In this document: piece after piece, positions 1 through 8,885 of the stretch
Layout: each line of letters starts with the position of its first letter
How positions within the stretch are numbered: position 1 is the stretch's first letter
Position numbers and translations under genes: made by a program
Notes under the pieces: generated by a model
What the model saw: the letters and a program-made list of their open reading frames with translations, nothing else
What the model was told of the DNA's origin: nothing
The model's database searches: none
Origin: Eubacteriales bacterium
GTDB taxonomy: Bacteria > Bacillota > Clostridia > Lachnospirales > Lachnospiraceae
Reading direction: 5' to 3'
Assembly (NCBI GenBank): GCA_030536575.1
Contig: JAUNPS010000012.1
Span: forward strand, 48,600 to 112,599
DNA: 64,000 nucleotides

Positions 1-465
1 CCCGGAAAACCGGCAGATGGAGATCACCGCAATGTCCGCCCAGGCTTTCGCCCCCTTTACCAGGGCTTCCGGGATCTCCGGCTCCGCCGTCTCCCCCGCA
101 GCCGCGCCCTTTTCATACTGCATCCGGACATTTTCCCGGTAAAAGGCGTTCAGCGGCGCGTAAACCCGCACCTTGCCTTCCCGCTCCTTCTCTTCCAGGC
201 CTTCCTGGAGGCTGCGGGCATAAGCGGCCGTCACATCGCCGCTTCCCCCGCCCCCTTTCACATAATCCGCGCTTCCTTTCCCAAACAGCGCCAGCTTCGC
301 CCCTCTGGCAAAGGGCAGCAGACGCCCCTCGTTCTTCAGAAGCACCATCCCTTCCGCCGCCGCTTCCCGCGCCAGACGAATATGTTCTTCACATCCGGTA
401 ACCCGCTTGCCGTCCTTCCCAAGGGGCAGGCACGGCTGATAAAACGCTCTTCCCCATTTTTCCAT
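1..465 (-). CDS. Glycoside hydrolase family 3 (beta-glucosidase-like), N-terminal 155 residues only
   Basis: The gene runs off the left edge, so only its N-terminus is visible. The first 52 residues include LAREAAAEGMVLLKNEG and LLPF, the block that opens the (alpha/beta)6 sandwich domain in many GH3 beta-glucosidases and beta-xylosidases. A KGSADYVKGGGGSGDV stretch, also typical of GH3, follows. The domain order therefore looks like the permuted form in which this domain comes first. No signal peptide is visible, so the enzyme is probably cytoplasmic. The ATG at 465 follows AGGAG at good spacing and lies 18 bases after the fucosidase stop, so it is the last visible gene of the glycan operon. 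The substrate cannot be told from this fragment. Confidence 0.85.
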   Translation of the reverse strand, partial: MEKWGRAFYQPCLPLGKDGKRVTGCEEHIRLAREAAAEGMVLLKNEGRLLPFARGAKLALFGKGSADYVKGGGGSGDVTAAYARSLQEGLEEKEREGKVRVYAPLNAFYRENVRMQYEKGAAAGETAEPEIPEALVKGAKAWADIAVISICRFSG

Positions 466-483
466 TTTTCTGTTCTCCTGCTC

Positions 484-1860
484 TTATCCGTAAACCCGGA
501 TTTCTTTCAAAAATACCTCGTCCCGCGCGGCTGTCACCTGCACCCGGATTCGGGAAATGGTTTCTTCCGTATCGTCTAACAGCGGATTCTGCCCGGCAAA
601 GGGATCCTGAAGCTGACAGATTTTTTTATTTCCGATGCAGGTGCCCTGGTAAAGGGGATACTGCCCGCCGCTTTCGAATTCCGCCGTGATCCGGAAGCTT
701 TCCACCCGCTGTCCCTGGGTCAGGTCTTCCCGCAGCACAACATATTTGATCTCCTTCACGGGCTTTTCCAGGGTGATGGTATAAATCGGCTGGGTGGCAG
801 GTTCGCCTTCCTTTTTCTCCGCCTGCGCCGGGAGTTCTTTCCCGAACTCTTCATCCAGCAATGCCCTTAACTCCTTCAGCCGCCGGATATCCCGTTCGTC
901 CAGAAGCCCTTCCGTCGTCGGCGGGATATTCAGATGCAGGCAGGCATTTGCCCCGACGCTCGTCAGATAAGTACGAAACAGCCTTTCCAACGAATGCGGT
1001 TCTTCCTGCGGATGCCAGAACCAGCCCGGCCGGATCGACATGTCAATTTCCGACGGGGTAAAGACAAGCCCTTTGGAATACAGAATATTCGGCATTGTCC
1101 CAATCTGTTCTTCCGTATTATAAAGGTAGGACAAGCTTCCCTCCGCCGCCAGAGGCCCCGGCCCGGTCTGCACCTGACTGTGAAAGCACAGCTCCGAGGG
1201 CACCACCGCCCATTCCGCATAACGGGCCTTTCCCGCTTCGTTCCCGCACCAGCGGATATCCGGACCGAAATCATTAAAGATCACTGCGCCCGGCTGGTAC
1301 TTGCGGATCAGTTCGAAATACCGCGGGAAATCATACACCTGCTTTTTGCCGTTTGGCCCTTCCCCGCAGGCATTGTCAAACCATACGTAGAAAATTTCGC
1401 CATATTCGGTCAGAAGCTCCGTCAATTGATTGCAGAAATAATCGTTATATTCCGGTGTGCCGTAATATTCCGAATTCCGGTCCCATGGAGACAGGTAAAA
1501 CCCGAACGGAATCCCGCCCCGCCTGCATGCTTCCGCGGCCTCCCGCACCACATCCCCCTGGTAGGGGCTGTTTTTTACCGAATGCTCCGTATACTTTGAC
1601 GGCCAGAGGCAGAAACCGTCGTGATGCTTTGCGGTCAGGACCATTCCTTTCATTCCCGCTGCTTTAATTGCCTCTACCCATTGGTCGCAGTCCAGCTTTG
1701 TGGGACAAAAAACTGCCTCATCCTCGCTCCCGTCTCCCCATTCCCTTCCCATAAACGTATTGGGGCCAAAATGGATAAACGCATAGTATTCCAGCTCAAA
1801 CCAGTTCAACTGTCTCTCAGAGGGTTTTACCCGTGCCGCTTCTCTCAAAAAATCAATCAT
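484..1860 (-). CDS. Alpha-L-fucosidase, GH29
   Basis: This 458-residue protein removes terminal alpha-L-fucose from glycans. The GH29 catalytic barrel shows AFIHFGPNTF near residue 30, KHHDGFCLWPS at 78-88 and YVWFDNACGEG, in which D162 is the expected nucleophile. A beta-rich C-terminal domain follows from about residue 350. There is no signal peptide, so it should act in the cytosol on imported oligosaccharide. Its ATG overlaps the mannosidase stop (ATGA), which points to translational coupling. The sequence looks more like the narrow-specificity (1,3/1,4-linkage) GH29 branch than the broad branch, but that is inference. Confidence 0.92.
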   Translation of the reverse strand: MIDFLREAARVKPSERQLNWFELEYYAFIHFGPNTFMGREWGDGSEDEAVFCPTKLDCDQWVEAIKAAGMKGMVLTAKHHDGFCLWPSKYTEHSVKNSPYQGDVVREAAEACRRGGIPFGFYLSPWDRNSEYYGTPEYNDYFCNQLTELLTEYGEIFYVWFDNACGEGPNGKKQVYDFPRYFELIRKYQPGAVIFNDFGPDIRWCGNEAGKARYAEWAVVPSELCFHSQVQTGPGPLAAEGSLSYLYNTEEQIGTMPNILYSKGLVFTPSEIDMSIRPGWFWHPQEEPHSLERLFRTYLTSVGANACLHLNIPPTTEGLLDERDIRRLKELRALLDEEFGKELPAQAEKKEGEPATQPIYTITLEKPVKEIKYVVLREDLTQGQRVESFRITAEFESGGQYPLYQGTCIGNKKICQLQDPFAGQNPLLDDTEETISRIRVQVTAARDEVFLKEIRVYG

Positions 1861-4800
1861 CTCTGCACCGCCTTTCCGCTGATTTTAAATGTCCGGATCT
1901 CGTAGGGACGGATCACAAAGGTAAGTTCTCCGGTCTGCACCTCGCCCACGACATTTTCCATCAGATCCGTTTCCTGCCATCCGTTCAGTTCGAATCCCGG
2001 AGAAAGGGTCACTTTCGCGCGCCTGCCCTCATACTCATGAACGCGGACGATCAGATCCTCCGTATATTCCGCCTTTTTCACACAATCGATCATTACATTT
2101 TCCGCATCTGCCCGGATAAAGGAATTCTTCGCCCCGATACTGCCGGGAACGGCCCGAAGGGGATTGTTCAAATGCCAGGCCGCCTGCGGAACTTTCGCCT
2201 GCTGCCAGCTTCCGCCGTGGGGATACAATGCATACGTAAAGGTATGGTTCCCCTGATCCGCGTTATAGTCCGGGTTGGTTCCCGATTTGATCAGCGAAAG
2301 CCCCAGCACATTCTTTTTCGCATTATAACCGTACTTGCAGTCATTCATCAGGCTTACGCCGTAACCGGTTTCCGAAAGATCCGCCCACTGGTGCCCGACG
2401 GTCTCGAATTTCGCCATATCCCAGCTCGTATTCTGATGGGTCGGACGCTTTACATTGCCATACTGGATATCAAAAACCGCCTCCGTGCTCCGGATATCCA
2501 CCGGAAACAGTACCCGCAGAAGCTGCTGATGCTCCTGCCAGTCCACCCTGGTTACAAAATCGATCCGCCGGTTATCCCGATACAGGCGCGCTTTCTGCCA
2601 GATCGTCGAATTCTGATACTTCCAGCAAAAATGCACCTCTGTCATCAGGGAAGAGCGTTCCACCCGCACCTTACGCAGGTCTTCCACCTCATAAGCCTTT
2701 TCCTGGTAAAACAGATCGATATCCCAGGCGTCAAAACACAGCGGCCTGTCTTCATAAACCACCAGCCGGTTCCCGCACGCGCCAGGCTCCAGAACCTCTC
2801 TCGCCTGCTCTTTGTCATACAGGGAACAGATCTGCCCTTTTTCATTCCATGCAATCCGGTAGAATGGCGTTTCCACCGCAGATTCCCACGAAACGGTTTG
2901 GGGCCGCTCTGGTTCCAGCGCGTCTTCCCGGAACGTGAGCTTTAGAAGGCTTGTGGGCGCGGCATCCGGTATCGCTGTCAGCCATCCCGTTTCATACCGC
3001 ACAGATTCCAGCATCGTTCCGTCCTCCTGATACCAATGGCCCTTTTCCGTCCCCTCTCCGGGGATGAAAACCAGCTCCGAGCACGGGAAACTGCTGCTGT
3101 TCACCACAGTCACCTGACGGCCTTCGTCCGGATTTCGCAGGTCTTTGAGCGCATCCGCTTCGATTTCACCCAGGATTTCCCAAGCTTCCTGATGCTCTTT
3201 TTCCGAATCCTCATAGACCTCATGGATGGACGAACCCGGAATAATGTCGTGGAACTGGTTCCGCAGCAGAATCTCCCACGCTTCTTTGAACTTTTCCCCC
3301 GGATAGGCCCCGAAATCCTGGTTTCTCACGGCCGCTTCCGCCGCCAGCCATTCCAGCTCCCGCAGCTTTAATTCCAGCTTCCGGTTCTGCTTCTTATTCT
3401 TTGCCTGCGACGTGTAGGTGCCCCGGTGATATTCCAAATACAATTCCCCGTCCCAGGTATGCACGAACCGGTCCGTCTCTTCCACCGTCTCCTTAAGCCG
3501 GTTAAAATAAGCGTCCGCCCGTCCCGGAATCACACGCGGAAGCCCCGGCATGCTCTGAAGGCGTCTGCCCATTTCCAGCATTTCCCGGTTGACCCCGCCG
3601 CCTCCGTCTCCATATCCGTAGGCCAGCAGAAGATCCTGGTTGATCTCCTTATCGTGGTACAATTTCCAGGCTCCCTGCACGGATACCGGGTCAATCTTTC
3701 CATTATAGGTGTACGCGCCGCTGTCCGCCACCGCAGGCGTTGTCATAAAGTGCGTCAGCACCTCCGAGCCGTCGATCCCCCTCCAGCGGAAGGTATCATG
3801 AGGCATCTGGTTATATTGGTTCCAGCTGATCTTGATGGTCATAAAGGTATCGATTCCAGATTTCTTCAGGATCTGGGGCAGCGCCCAGCTATACCCGAAC
3901 ACATCCGGCAGCCAGAGGACGTTGGAGGTGATCCCGAATTCCTTCTGGAAAAAGTCCCTTCCGTTTAAGAGCTGGCGCACCAGGGATTCTCCGGAAACAA
4001 TGTTGCAGTCCGCTTCCAGCCACATGCCGCCGTTTGGCTCCCATTGCCCGGCCTTTACGGCCTTTTTCATCCGTTCGTAAATATCCGGGTAATCCTTTTT
4101 GATGTACTGGTAAAGCTGGGGCTGGGACTGCAGGAAGGTAAATTCCGGATACTGTTCCATCAGCGTGCACATCGTGGAAAAGGTTCTTGCGGCCTTCTCC
4201 CTGGTATGCTTCAGCTGCCACAGCCATGCCACATCGATATGCGAATGGCCAATAGTATGAACCGTCACAGGGGATGTATACGCAATCTGTCCAAGACCTT
4301 TCTTCAGGACTTCCAGGGCCTCGCCCAGAGACTCATAGAACTGCCCGCTTCCCTGCATCCGCCAGTCGATTTTCCCGTGCGCCCGGTCAAGCGCCGTCAG
4401 AAGCTCGCCGCGGACAGGGTCCGTCTCTGCCAATACCGAAATCGTTTCCGCCACGGCCCGGCTGGTGTAATACAGATCGTCCGCCGTCTCATCCAGGAGA
4501 CAGAGTTCCGCCTGCTGAAACTGATGCGTCTGGATCTGCGGCATCCCGCCTCCTTCCAGGCCCGCCCACAGGCGGAAGGCCAGTTCCAGCGTCTTTCCGG
4601 CACATTCCTTCGGAAAGATCACTTCTTCATGGTAAGATCCCACGCCTTGATACGGTACGCCGTCCACATACAGCAGCGCCTCAAATCCGGAATTATAGCC
4701 GTCTCCCGTCTTTCCGAAGCGAAACAGCCCCGCAATCTTTCCTTTTGTCCATTCCCGCGGGATCTCCACCTCCCGGCAGATCCAGACATAATCGCCCCGC

Positions 4801-4979
4801 CCGGACCAGAACTCCCCTTTCCGGAATTCGGTCACATACGCCGCCGCATCCGGCCGTTTCCCTACCGGCCCTTCCTCCAAAGCGCTCATCCGGAAGCAGT
4901 CGATCTCGCGCCGGTCGCGGTAGCGCAGCCCATCCAGCTTTCTGATGTTTCTGTCCAGTTTTTCGATTGTAAAAAACAT
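1857..4979 (-). CDS. Alpha-mannosidase, GH38
   Basis: This is a 1040-residue retaining alpha-mannosidase that depends on a divalent metal, normally zinc. HTIGHSHIDVAW at 241-252 supplies metal ligands of the GH38 site (H245, H247, D249). WLPDVFGYS places the nucleophile at D359. The N-terminal 230 residues form the ancillary beta domain, and the region after about 520 holds the helical bundle and C-terminal beta domains. The length is normal for bacterial GH38. No signal peptide is seen. The ATG at 4979 follows AAGGAGG. It sits between the importer permeases and the fucosidase, which suggests that mannose-containing, fucosylated glycan fragments are digested after uptake. Confidence 0.95.
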   Translation of the reverse strand: MFFTIEKLDRNIRKLDGLRYRDRREIDCFRMSALEEGPVGKRPDAAAYVTEFRKGEFWSGRGDYVWICREVEIPREWTKGKIAGLFRFGKTGDGYNSGFEALLYVDGVPYQGVGSYHEEVIFPKECAGKTLELAFRLWAGLEGGGMPQIQTHQFQQAELCLLDETADDLYYTSRAVAETISVLAETDPVRGELLTALDRAHGKIDWRMQGSGQFYESLGEALEVLKKGLGQIAYTSPVTVHTIGHSHIDVAWLWQLKHTREKAARTFSTMCTLMEQYPEFTFLQSQPQLYQYIKKDYPDIYERMKKAVKAGQWEPNGGMWLEADCNIVSGESLVRQLLNGRDFFQKEFGITSNVLWLPDVFGYSWALPQILKKSGIDTFMTIKISWNQYNQMPHDTFRWRGIDGSEVLTHFMTTPAVADSGAYTYNGKIDPVSVQGAWKLYHDKEINQDLLLAYGYGDGGGGVNREMLEMGRRLQSMPGLPRVIPGRADAYFNRLKETVEETDRFVHTWDGELYLEYHRGTYTSQAKNKKQNRKLELKLRELEWLAAEAAVRNQDFGAYPGEKFKEAWEILLRNQFHDIIPGSSIHEVYEDSEKEHQEAWEILGEIEADALKDLRNPDEGRQVTVVNSSSFPCSELVFIPGEGTEKGHWYQEDGTMLESVRYETGWLTAIPDAAPTSLLKLTFREDALEPERPQTVSWESAVETPFYRIAWNEKGQICSLYDKEQAREVLEPGACGNRLVVYEDRPLCFDAWDIDLFYQEKAYEVEDLRKVRVERSSLMTEVHFCWKYQNSTIWQKARLYRDNRRIDFVTRVDWQEHQQLLRVLFPVDIRSTEAVFDIQYGNVKRPTHQNTSWDMAKFETVGHQWADLSETGYGVSLMNDCKYGYNAKKNVLGLSLIKSGTNPDYNADQGNHTFTYALYPHGGSWQQAKVPQAAWHLNNPLRAVPGSIGAKNSFIRADAENVMIDCVKKAEYTEDLIVRVHEYEGRRAKVTLSPGFELNGWQETDLMENVVGEVQTGELTFVIRPYEIRTFKISGKAVQR

Positions 4980-5000
4980 TGTTCTCCTCCTTGTCTCCGA

Positions 5001-5912
5001 TCAGCCTTTTACGGCTCCGACCATGATTCCTTTTACAAAATATTTCTGCATAAAGGGATAAACCAGGAAAATCGGCAGGGAGGCCAGCACCGTAATGGTC
5101 ATCCGCACGCCTTTGGGGGAGATGGAAGCCATCAACTGGTTTACCCCGTCCACATTGGAAGTATTTTTAATCTGATCCGCTACCATCTGGGCCTCGTTCA
5201 GATAATTGTACAGCAGATACTGCAAGGTGGTCAGCGCCTCATTTCCGCGGGTGTAAATGTGATTGTCAAACCAGGAATTCCAGTGTCCGACTGCCACGAA
5301 CACCGCCACGGTGGCGATGATCGGCTTGGAAAGCGGAAGGATAATCTTCGTAAAAACGGTCAGATATCCGGCTCCGTCCAGTTTCGCGGACTCTTCCAGG
5401 GAGGCCGGAAGCTGTTCCACATACGTTTTGATCAGGACAATGTTGTAGGCGGAAATCATCATCGGAAGAATGTACACCCAAAAATTGTTGAGGAGTCCGT
5501 AGGATTTGATCACAATGAAAGTGGCGATCATCCCGCCGTTGATATACATCGTCAGGATCAGGAAACGGTACAGGATCTTTTTGCCCGGCATTTCCTTTTG
5601 GGTAAACAGATACCCCAAAAAGGAACAGGAGAGGACGGAAGCCACGGTTCCGATCAGCGTCCTTACGACGGAGACCAGCAAGGCCTGAAAGAATCCTGCA
5701 ACCTGGAAAATATCCCGGTAATTCGCCAGCGTAAAGCCTCTTGGAAGGAGCAGCGGCGGATTCGTATCCACCAGGCTTGGCTCGCTGACCGAATAGATGA
5801 CAATGTACCAAAACGGGTAAAGACAGATCAGGGTAAAGCTTAAAAGAAGAATGTAATTGCATACCTGAAACACTTTTCTGGATGGAGATGTTTTAATTTT
5901 GTTCTTTTTCAC
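5001..5912 (-). CDS. Sugar ABC importer permease, LplC/YtcP type
   Basis: This 303-residue inner-membrane permease (six predicted segments) is one half of the transport channel. The cytoplasmic EAA loop that contacts the ATPase is visible as EESAKLDGAGYLTVFTKIILP. The start is a GTG at 5912 behind AGGAGGG; no better ATG is available. It lies 11 bases after the partner permease. No ATPase gene lies in the operon, so a shared MsmK/UgpC-type ATPase encoded elsewhere probably powers it, as is common for this importer class in Firmicutes. Confidence 0.9.
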   Translation of the reverse strand: MKKNKIKTSPSRKVFQVCNYILLLSFTLICLYPFWYIVIYSVSEPSLVDTNPPLLLPRGFTLANYRDIFQVAGFFQALLVSVVRTLIGTVASVLSCSFLGYLFTQKEMPGKKILYRFLILTMYINGGMIATFIVIKSYGLLNNFWVYILPMMISAYNIVLIKTYVEQLPASLEESAKLDGAGYLTVFTKIILPLSKPIIATVAVFVAVGHWNSWFDNHIYTRGNEALTTLQYLLYNYLNEAQMVADQIKNTSNVDGVNQLMASISPKGVRMTITVLASLPIFLVYPFMQKYFVKGIMVGAVKG

Positions 5913-5923
5913 AGGGATCCCTC

Positions 5924-6823
5924 CTAAATAACCGTGCTTCCGCGAAGCTTTTTCGCTACCAGATTCGCGATCACCACCAGGGTAATGCTCACGACAGATT
6001 TTATGATACTGATTGCCACGCCATAAGAATAATCCATATTCTGCAGGCCGATCCGGTAAACATACAGGTCCAGAACCTCGATATTCGGAGCCGTTATCGA
6101 ATTTTTAAACAGCATGTACTGTTCATATCCGGTATTCAGGAAATTTCCGATATTCAGAATGAACAGCACCACATACGTTTCGATCATGGACGGGAGCGTC
6201 ACATGGAGCGCGCAGCGGAAATGTCCGGCGCCGTCTACCCTGGCCGCCTCATAGAGCCCCTGGTCGATTCCCGCGATGGCCGCCAGATAGATAATGGAGC
6301 TCCACCCCAGGGATTTCCACTGTCCCAAAAAGGTCTGGAACCAGTATACCGACTCCTTCGAGCTGAGTACGGACTGCGCTTTGTCTACAATTCCCAGCTT
6401 TACCGGAAGGGTCGTCAGAATTCCGTCTGTGGAAAACAGGGCAAACGCCAGCGAAAAGATAATCACCCAACTGATAAAGTTCGGAAGTGTAGTAAAGGTC
6501 TGGATGAACTTTCGGACCGGGCCGTTTTTCACTTCATTGAGCAAAATTGCAAAGAGCATTGGCAGCGGAGTCAGACAAATGCCGATCACGGCAAAAATGA
6601 TCGTATTTTTCAGGGCTTTTAAAATGTTTCCGTCTTTCAGGATCAGCTTAAAATATTCCAATCCCATAAAATCGCATTCGAACAGCGGGACGCCTGGTAC
6701 ATAGTCGTAAACGGAATAAATCCATCCGAAGATCGGAACGTAATTGAACAGCAGCACCAGCAGCATAAAGGGGAGCGCCATCCACAATAATTTGTACTGT
6801 TTTTTGGATTTCTTCATGGCCAT
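5924..6823 (-). CDS. Sugar ABC importer permease, LplB/YteP type
   Basis: This 299-residue membrane permease pairs with the gene downstream. It has a short basic N-terminus (MAMKKSKKQYK), about six membrane segments and an EAA-loop equivalent near DQGLYEAARVDGAGHFRC. The reading frame is open further upstream, but AGGAGG lies just before the ATG at 6823, so this start was chosen. A strong hairpin separates it from the binding-protein gene. The family (Lpl/Yte/Ytc) imports complex oligosaccharides, often glycan fragments of plant or host origin. Confidence 0.9.
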   Translation of the reverse strand: MAMKKSKKQYKLLWMALPFMLLVLLFNYVPIFGWIYSVYDYVPGVPLFECDFMGLEYFKLILKDGNILKALKNTIIFAVIGICLTPLPMLFAILLNEVKNGPVRKFIQTFTTLPNFISWVIIFSLAFALFSTDGILTTLPVKLGIVDKAQSVLSSKESVYWFQTFLGQWKSLGWSSIIYLAAIAGIDQGLYEAARVDGAGHFRCALHVTLPSMIETYVVLFILNIGNFLNTGYEQYMLFKNSITAPNIEVLDLYVYRIGLQNMDYSYGVAISIIKSVVSITLVVIANLVAKKLRGSTVI

Positions 6824-6840
6824 CTTTTTCCTCCTTTCTG

Positions 6841-6874
6841 AAATGGAAGGCAGCTTTTTTGCCGCCTTCCATTT
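6841..6874 (-). other. Hairpin between the binding-protein gene and the permeases
   Basis: AAATGGAAGGC at 6841-6851 pairs with GCCTTCCATTT at 6864-6874 (11 bp) and can be extended by an inner GC pair. No U-run follows on the transcribed strand. Such a hairpin after a binding-protein gene usually protects the upstream mRNA from 3' decay or partly terminates it, giving more binding protein than permease. That role is inferred. Confidence 0.6.
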
Positions 6875-6885
6875 TCCGCCTTCGG

Positions 6886-8610
6886 TTACTGCAGTGCCTC
6901 GATGGCCTGCTTTGCCTCTGCCCACGCGTTCGTCCACCATTCGACAGACTCCTCCGCGCCCGCGTTTTTCAGTTCTTCCAGAAGCGCCGCTTTTGCAGCC
7001 GCGAATTCTTCGTCGGTCTCCGCCTGGATCAAAGAGGGAAGGGCATTCATCGCAAGCTCTTCACAGTTGCTGTCGATCCGGACAATGTTCTTCGGCGTTG
7101 TTTCCAGTGCAAGCTGGATCACGTTCATACAGTTTCCAAGATCAATGCTGGTTCCCGCTTCCACATGATTTTTCAGCAAATCGCTGGGTACGGAAAGGTT
7201 CAGGGTTTCGCACATATCTTTCTGGGCCGCGGTCATGCTGCTCGTCAGAACTTCCTCTTCGTACCACAGGTTGATGAGTCCGCCGTCCGATGCAACGTTA
7301 TAGTAGTCTTCGCCGCACATTCCTGCCATATTTCCTTCCCGGATCCCGGAGCTGTTCCACTCATCCTGCCGCTCCGTGTTGTTTTTCATGCTGATCGTAT
7401 CTTCGGTCAGAGCGGGCGTCCCGTCTTCGCCGATCGTCCATCTTCCTTCAATCCCGGAGTCAATGTCTCTGGAGAATTCTTCGCTCTGTAAATAATCCAG
7501 TACCATCACCGCGCGCTCCACATTCTCGGAATGGGAGGACACAAAGTAGTATTTTCCGAACCATCCGGCGAGGTTCTTCTCATTGGCCCAGCCAAGCTTG
7601 GACGGAAGGATAACGAACTCTTTCAGCGTTTCGGAGTCTGCCGTTCTCTGCGCCTGATTGTAGCCGCTGAAGTGGCCGTTTACGCCGCCCAGATACTGGC
7701 CTTTCGTGTATTTGTCCATCAGGTCTTCCCCTTTGGTGATCAGGCAGTCCGGGTCTAACAGTCCTTCCCGGTAAAGCTGGTTAAAGAACTGTACGCCTGA
7801 CCAGAAGGGAGTCAGCACCTCCGGGTTATCGACGTCATAGATGTCGGGAAGCAGTTCATTGGTTTCCGCATTCTGTACGTAAAGCCCGCCTTCCAGGTTT
7901 ACATATCCCTCGGCCAGGCAGCCTTTGAAGAAATACGCGTGAAGCTGGGAATCATTGTATGCGCTTAACGCGTAAACCGGAAGGCCGTCTTCTGTTTCCG
8001 GGTAGATTTCTTTCATGGCTTTTAAGGCTTCAATGTAATCTTCGTCGTTGTTGATTTCCGGGCAGCCGATTGCTTTGTAAAGATCCCAGCGCACAATATA
8101 GCCATAGTTCAGCGTGGTTCCGTAATTCGCTTCCGTATCTCCGAAGGTTACGCGCGGCGTCACGAAATACTGTACGCCTTCTCCGTTGCTCTTAAACTCC
8201 TTCAGGATGCTGTTTCGAAAGCTCATGTCTTCCCGGAAAATGTTTGCGGCCAGCGTATCCTGATAATCTTCCAGGTTGACCGCATGTTTTCCTTTTATGA
8301 CGCCTTCAATGTGGTCGTCGTTGATCTGCACGATGTCGCAGGTGGTTCCGCCGGCCAGATCCAGATTCAGGCTCTCGTTGTCGTAATGTTTGATCTTCAG
8401 AGTCACGTTAAACTTTTCTTCCAGTTTCTGCACGACTTCGGAAGGCCAGCCATCCACAGAGTCCGAACTGGAAAGGTTGATCCCTCCGATCGTAATATCC
8501 ACGTGTTCGGAAACGTCCGCGGAAGTCTCTTCCGCATAACCATATCCGGTAAAGGTTCCGCTTGCTACGGCTGCTGCGCTAAGAAGCGCCAATAATCTTT
8601 TTGCTTTCAT
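6886..8610 (-). CDS. Extracellular solute-binding protein of the glycan importer
   Basis: This 574-residue family 1-type binding protein has a signal peptide of about 26 residues (MKAKRLLALLSAAAVASG..YGYA|EE). It is the extracellular receptor that hands oligosaccharide to the permeases downstream. Unusually, there is no cysteine near the predicted cleavage site, so the lipobox that normally anchors such proteins in Gram-positive bacteria is missing. The size and the WYEEEVLTSS and QLALETTPKN regions fit LplA-like receptors. The ATG at 8610 follows AAGGAG. A TTCAAA-17-TACAAT promoter lies about 90 bases upstream. Confidence 0.88.
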   Translation of the reverse strand: MKAKRLLALLSAAAVASGTFTGYGYAEETSADVSEHVDITIGGINLSSSDSVDGWPSEVVQKLEEKFNVTLKIKHYDNESLNLDLAGGTTCDIVQINDDHIEGVIKGKHAVNLEDYQDTLAANIFREDMSFRNSILKEFKSNGEGVQYFVTPRVTFGDTEANYGTTLNYGYIVRWDLYKAIGCPEINNDEDYIEALKAMKEIYPETEDGLPVYALSAYNDSQLHAYFFKGCLAEGYVNLEGGLYVQNAETNELLPDIYDVDNPEVLTPFWSGVQFFNQLYREGLLDPDCLITKGEDLMDKYTKGQYLGGVNGHFSGYNQAQRTADSETLKEFVILPSKLGWANEKNLAGWFGKYYFVSSHSENVERAVMVLDYLQSEEFSRDIDSGIEGRWTIGEDGTPALTEDTISMKNNTERQDEWNSSGIREGNMAGMCGEDYYNVASDGGLINLWYEEEVLTSSMTAAQKDMCETLNLSVPSDLLKNHVEAGTSIDLGNCMNVIQLALETTPKNIVRIDSNCEELAMNALPSLIQAETDEEFAAAKAALLEELKNAGAEESVEWWTNAWAEAKQAIEALQ

Positions 8611-8702
8611 ACAGGTTCTCCTTTTCTGAATCCATATTGTTTGAAGTTTTGCTGCATGGTTTGTTCTCCGGAGTCGTCCATGTCTTTGTTTTTTGTAATG
8701 CT

Positions 8703-8731
8703 ATTGTAACGTATTTTTGCTTTTCTTTGAA
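8703..8731 (-). promoter_or_regulatory. Promoter of the glycan importer operon
   Basis: TTCAAA at 8726-8731 and TACAAT at 8703-8708 are separated by exactly 17 bases. The predicted 5' leader to the binding-protein ATG is about 85 bases. The region is AT-rich and follows the terminator of the kinase gene, so the importer and enzymes can be induced separately from the two-component genes, presumably by the AraC-type regulator just upstream. Confidence 0.55.
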
Positions 8732-8837
8732 TGATTTATCTTTTTTACTCCCTGTATTTTTTTACGGTTTTGTACAGATTGCCGCATTACTCTGACTTTT
8801 TTTACGATTTTTTGGAAACATCATTCAAAAAATAAGT

Positions 8838-8869
8838 CAAAAACAGGGACTGCCGCTGCAATCCCCGTC
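8838..8869 (-). terminator. Intrinsic terminator after the sensor kinase
   Basis: On the minus strand GGGATTGC and GCAGTCCC form an 8-bp stem (one G-U pair) with a short loop, followed by TGTTTTTG. It lies 17 bases after the kinase stop and separates the regulatory genes from the importer operon. Confidence 0.75.
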
Positions 8870-8885
8870 TTTTTGCCATCCTTTT

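Noticed and set aside
4044-5843. Long plus-strand open frame (599 codons) opposite the mannosidase and permease genes
   Set aside because: It is antisense to two well-supported genes, has a composition rich in Arg, Pro and His typical of shadow frames, no ribosome site and no family features.
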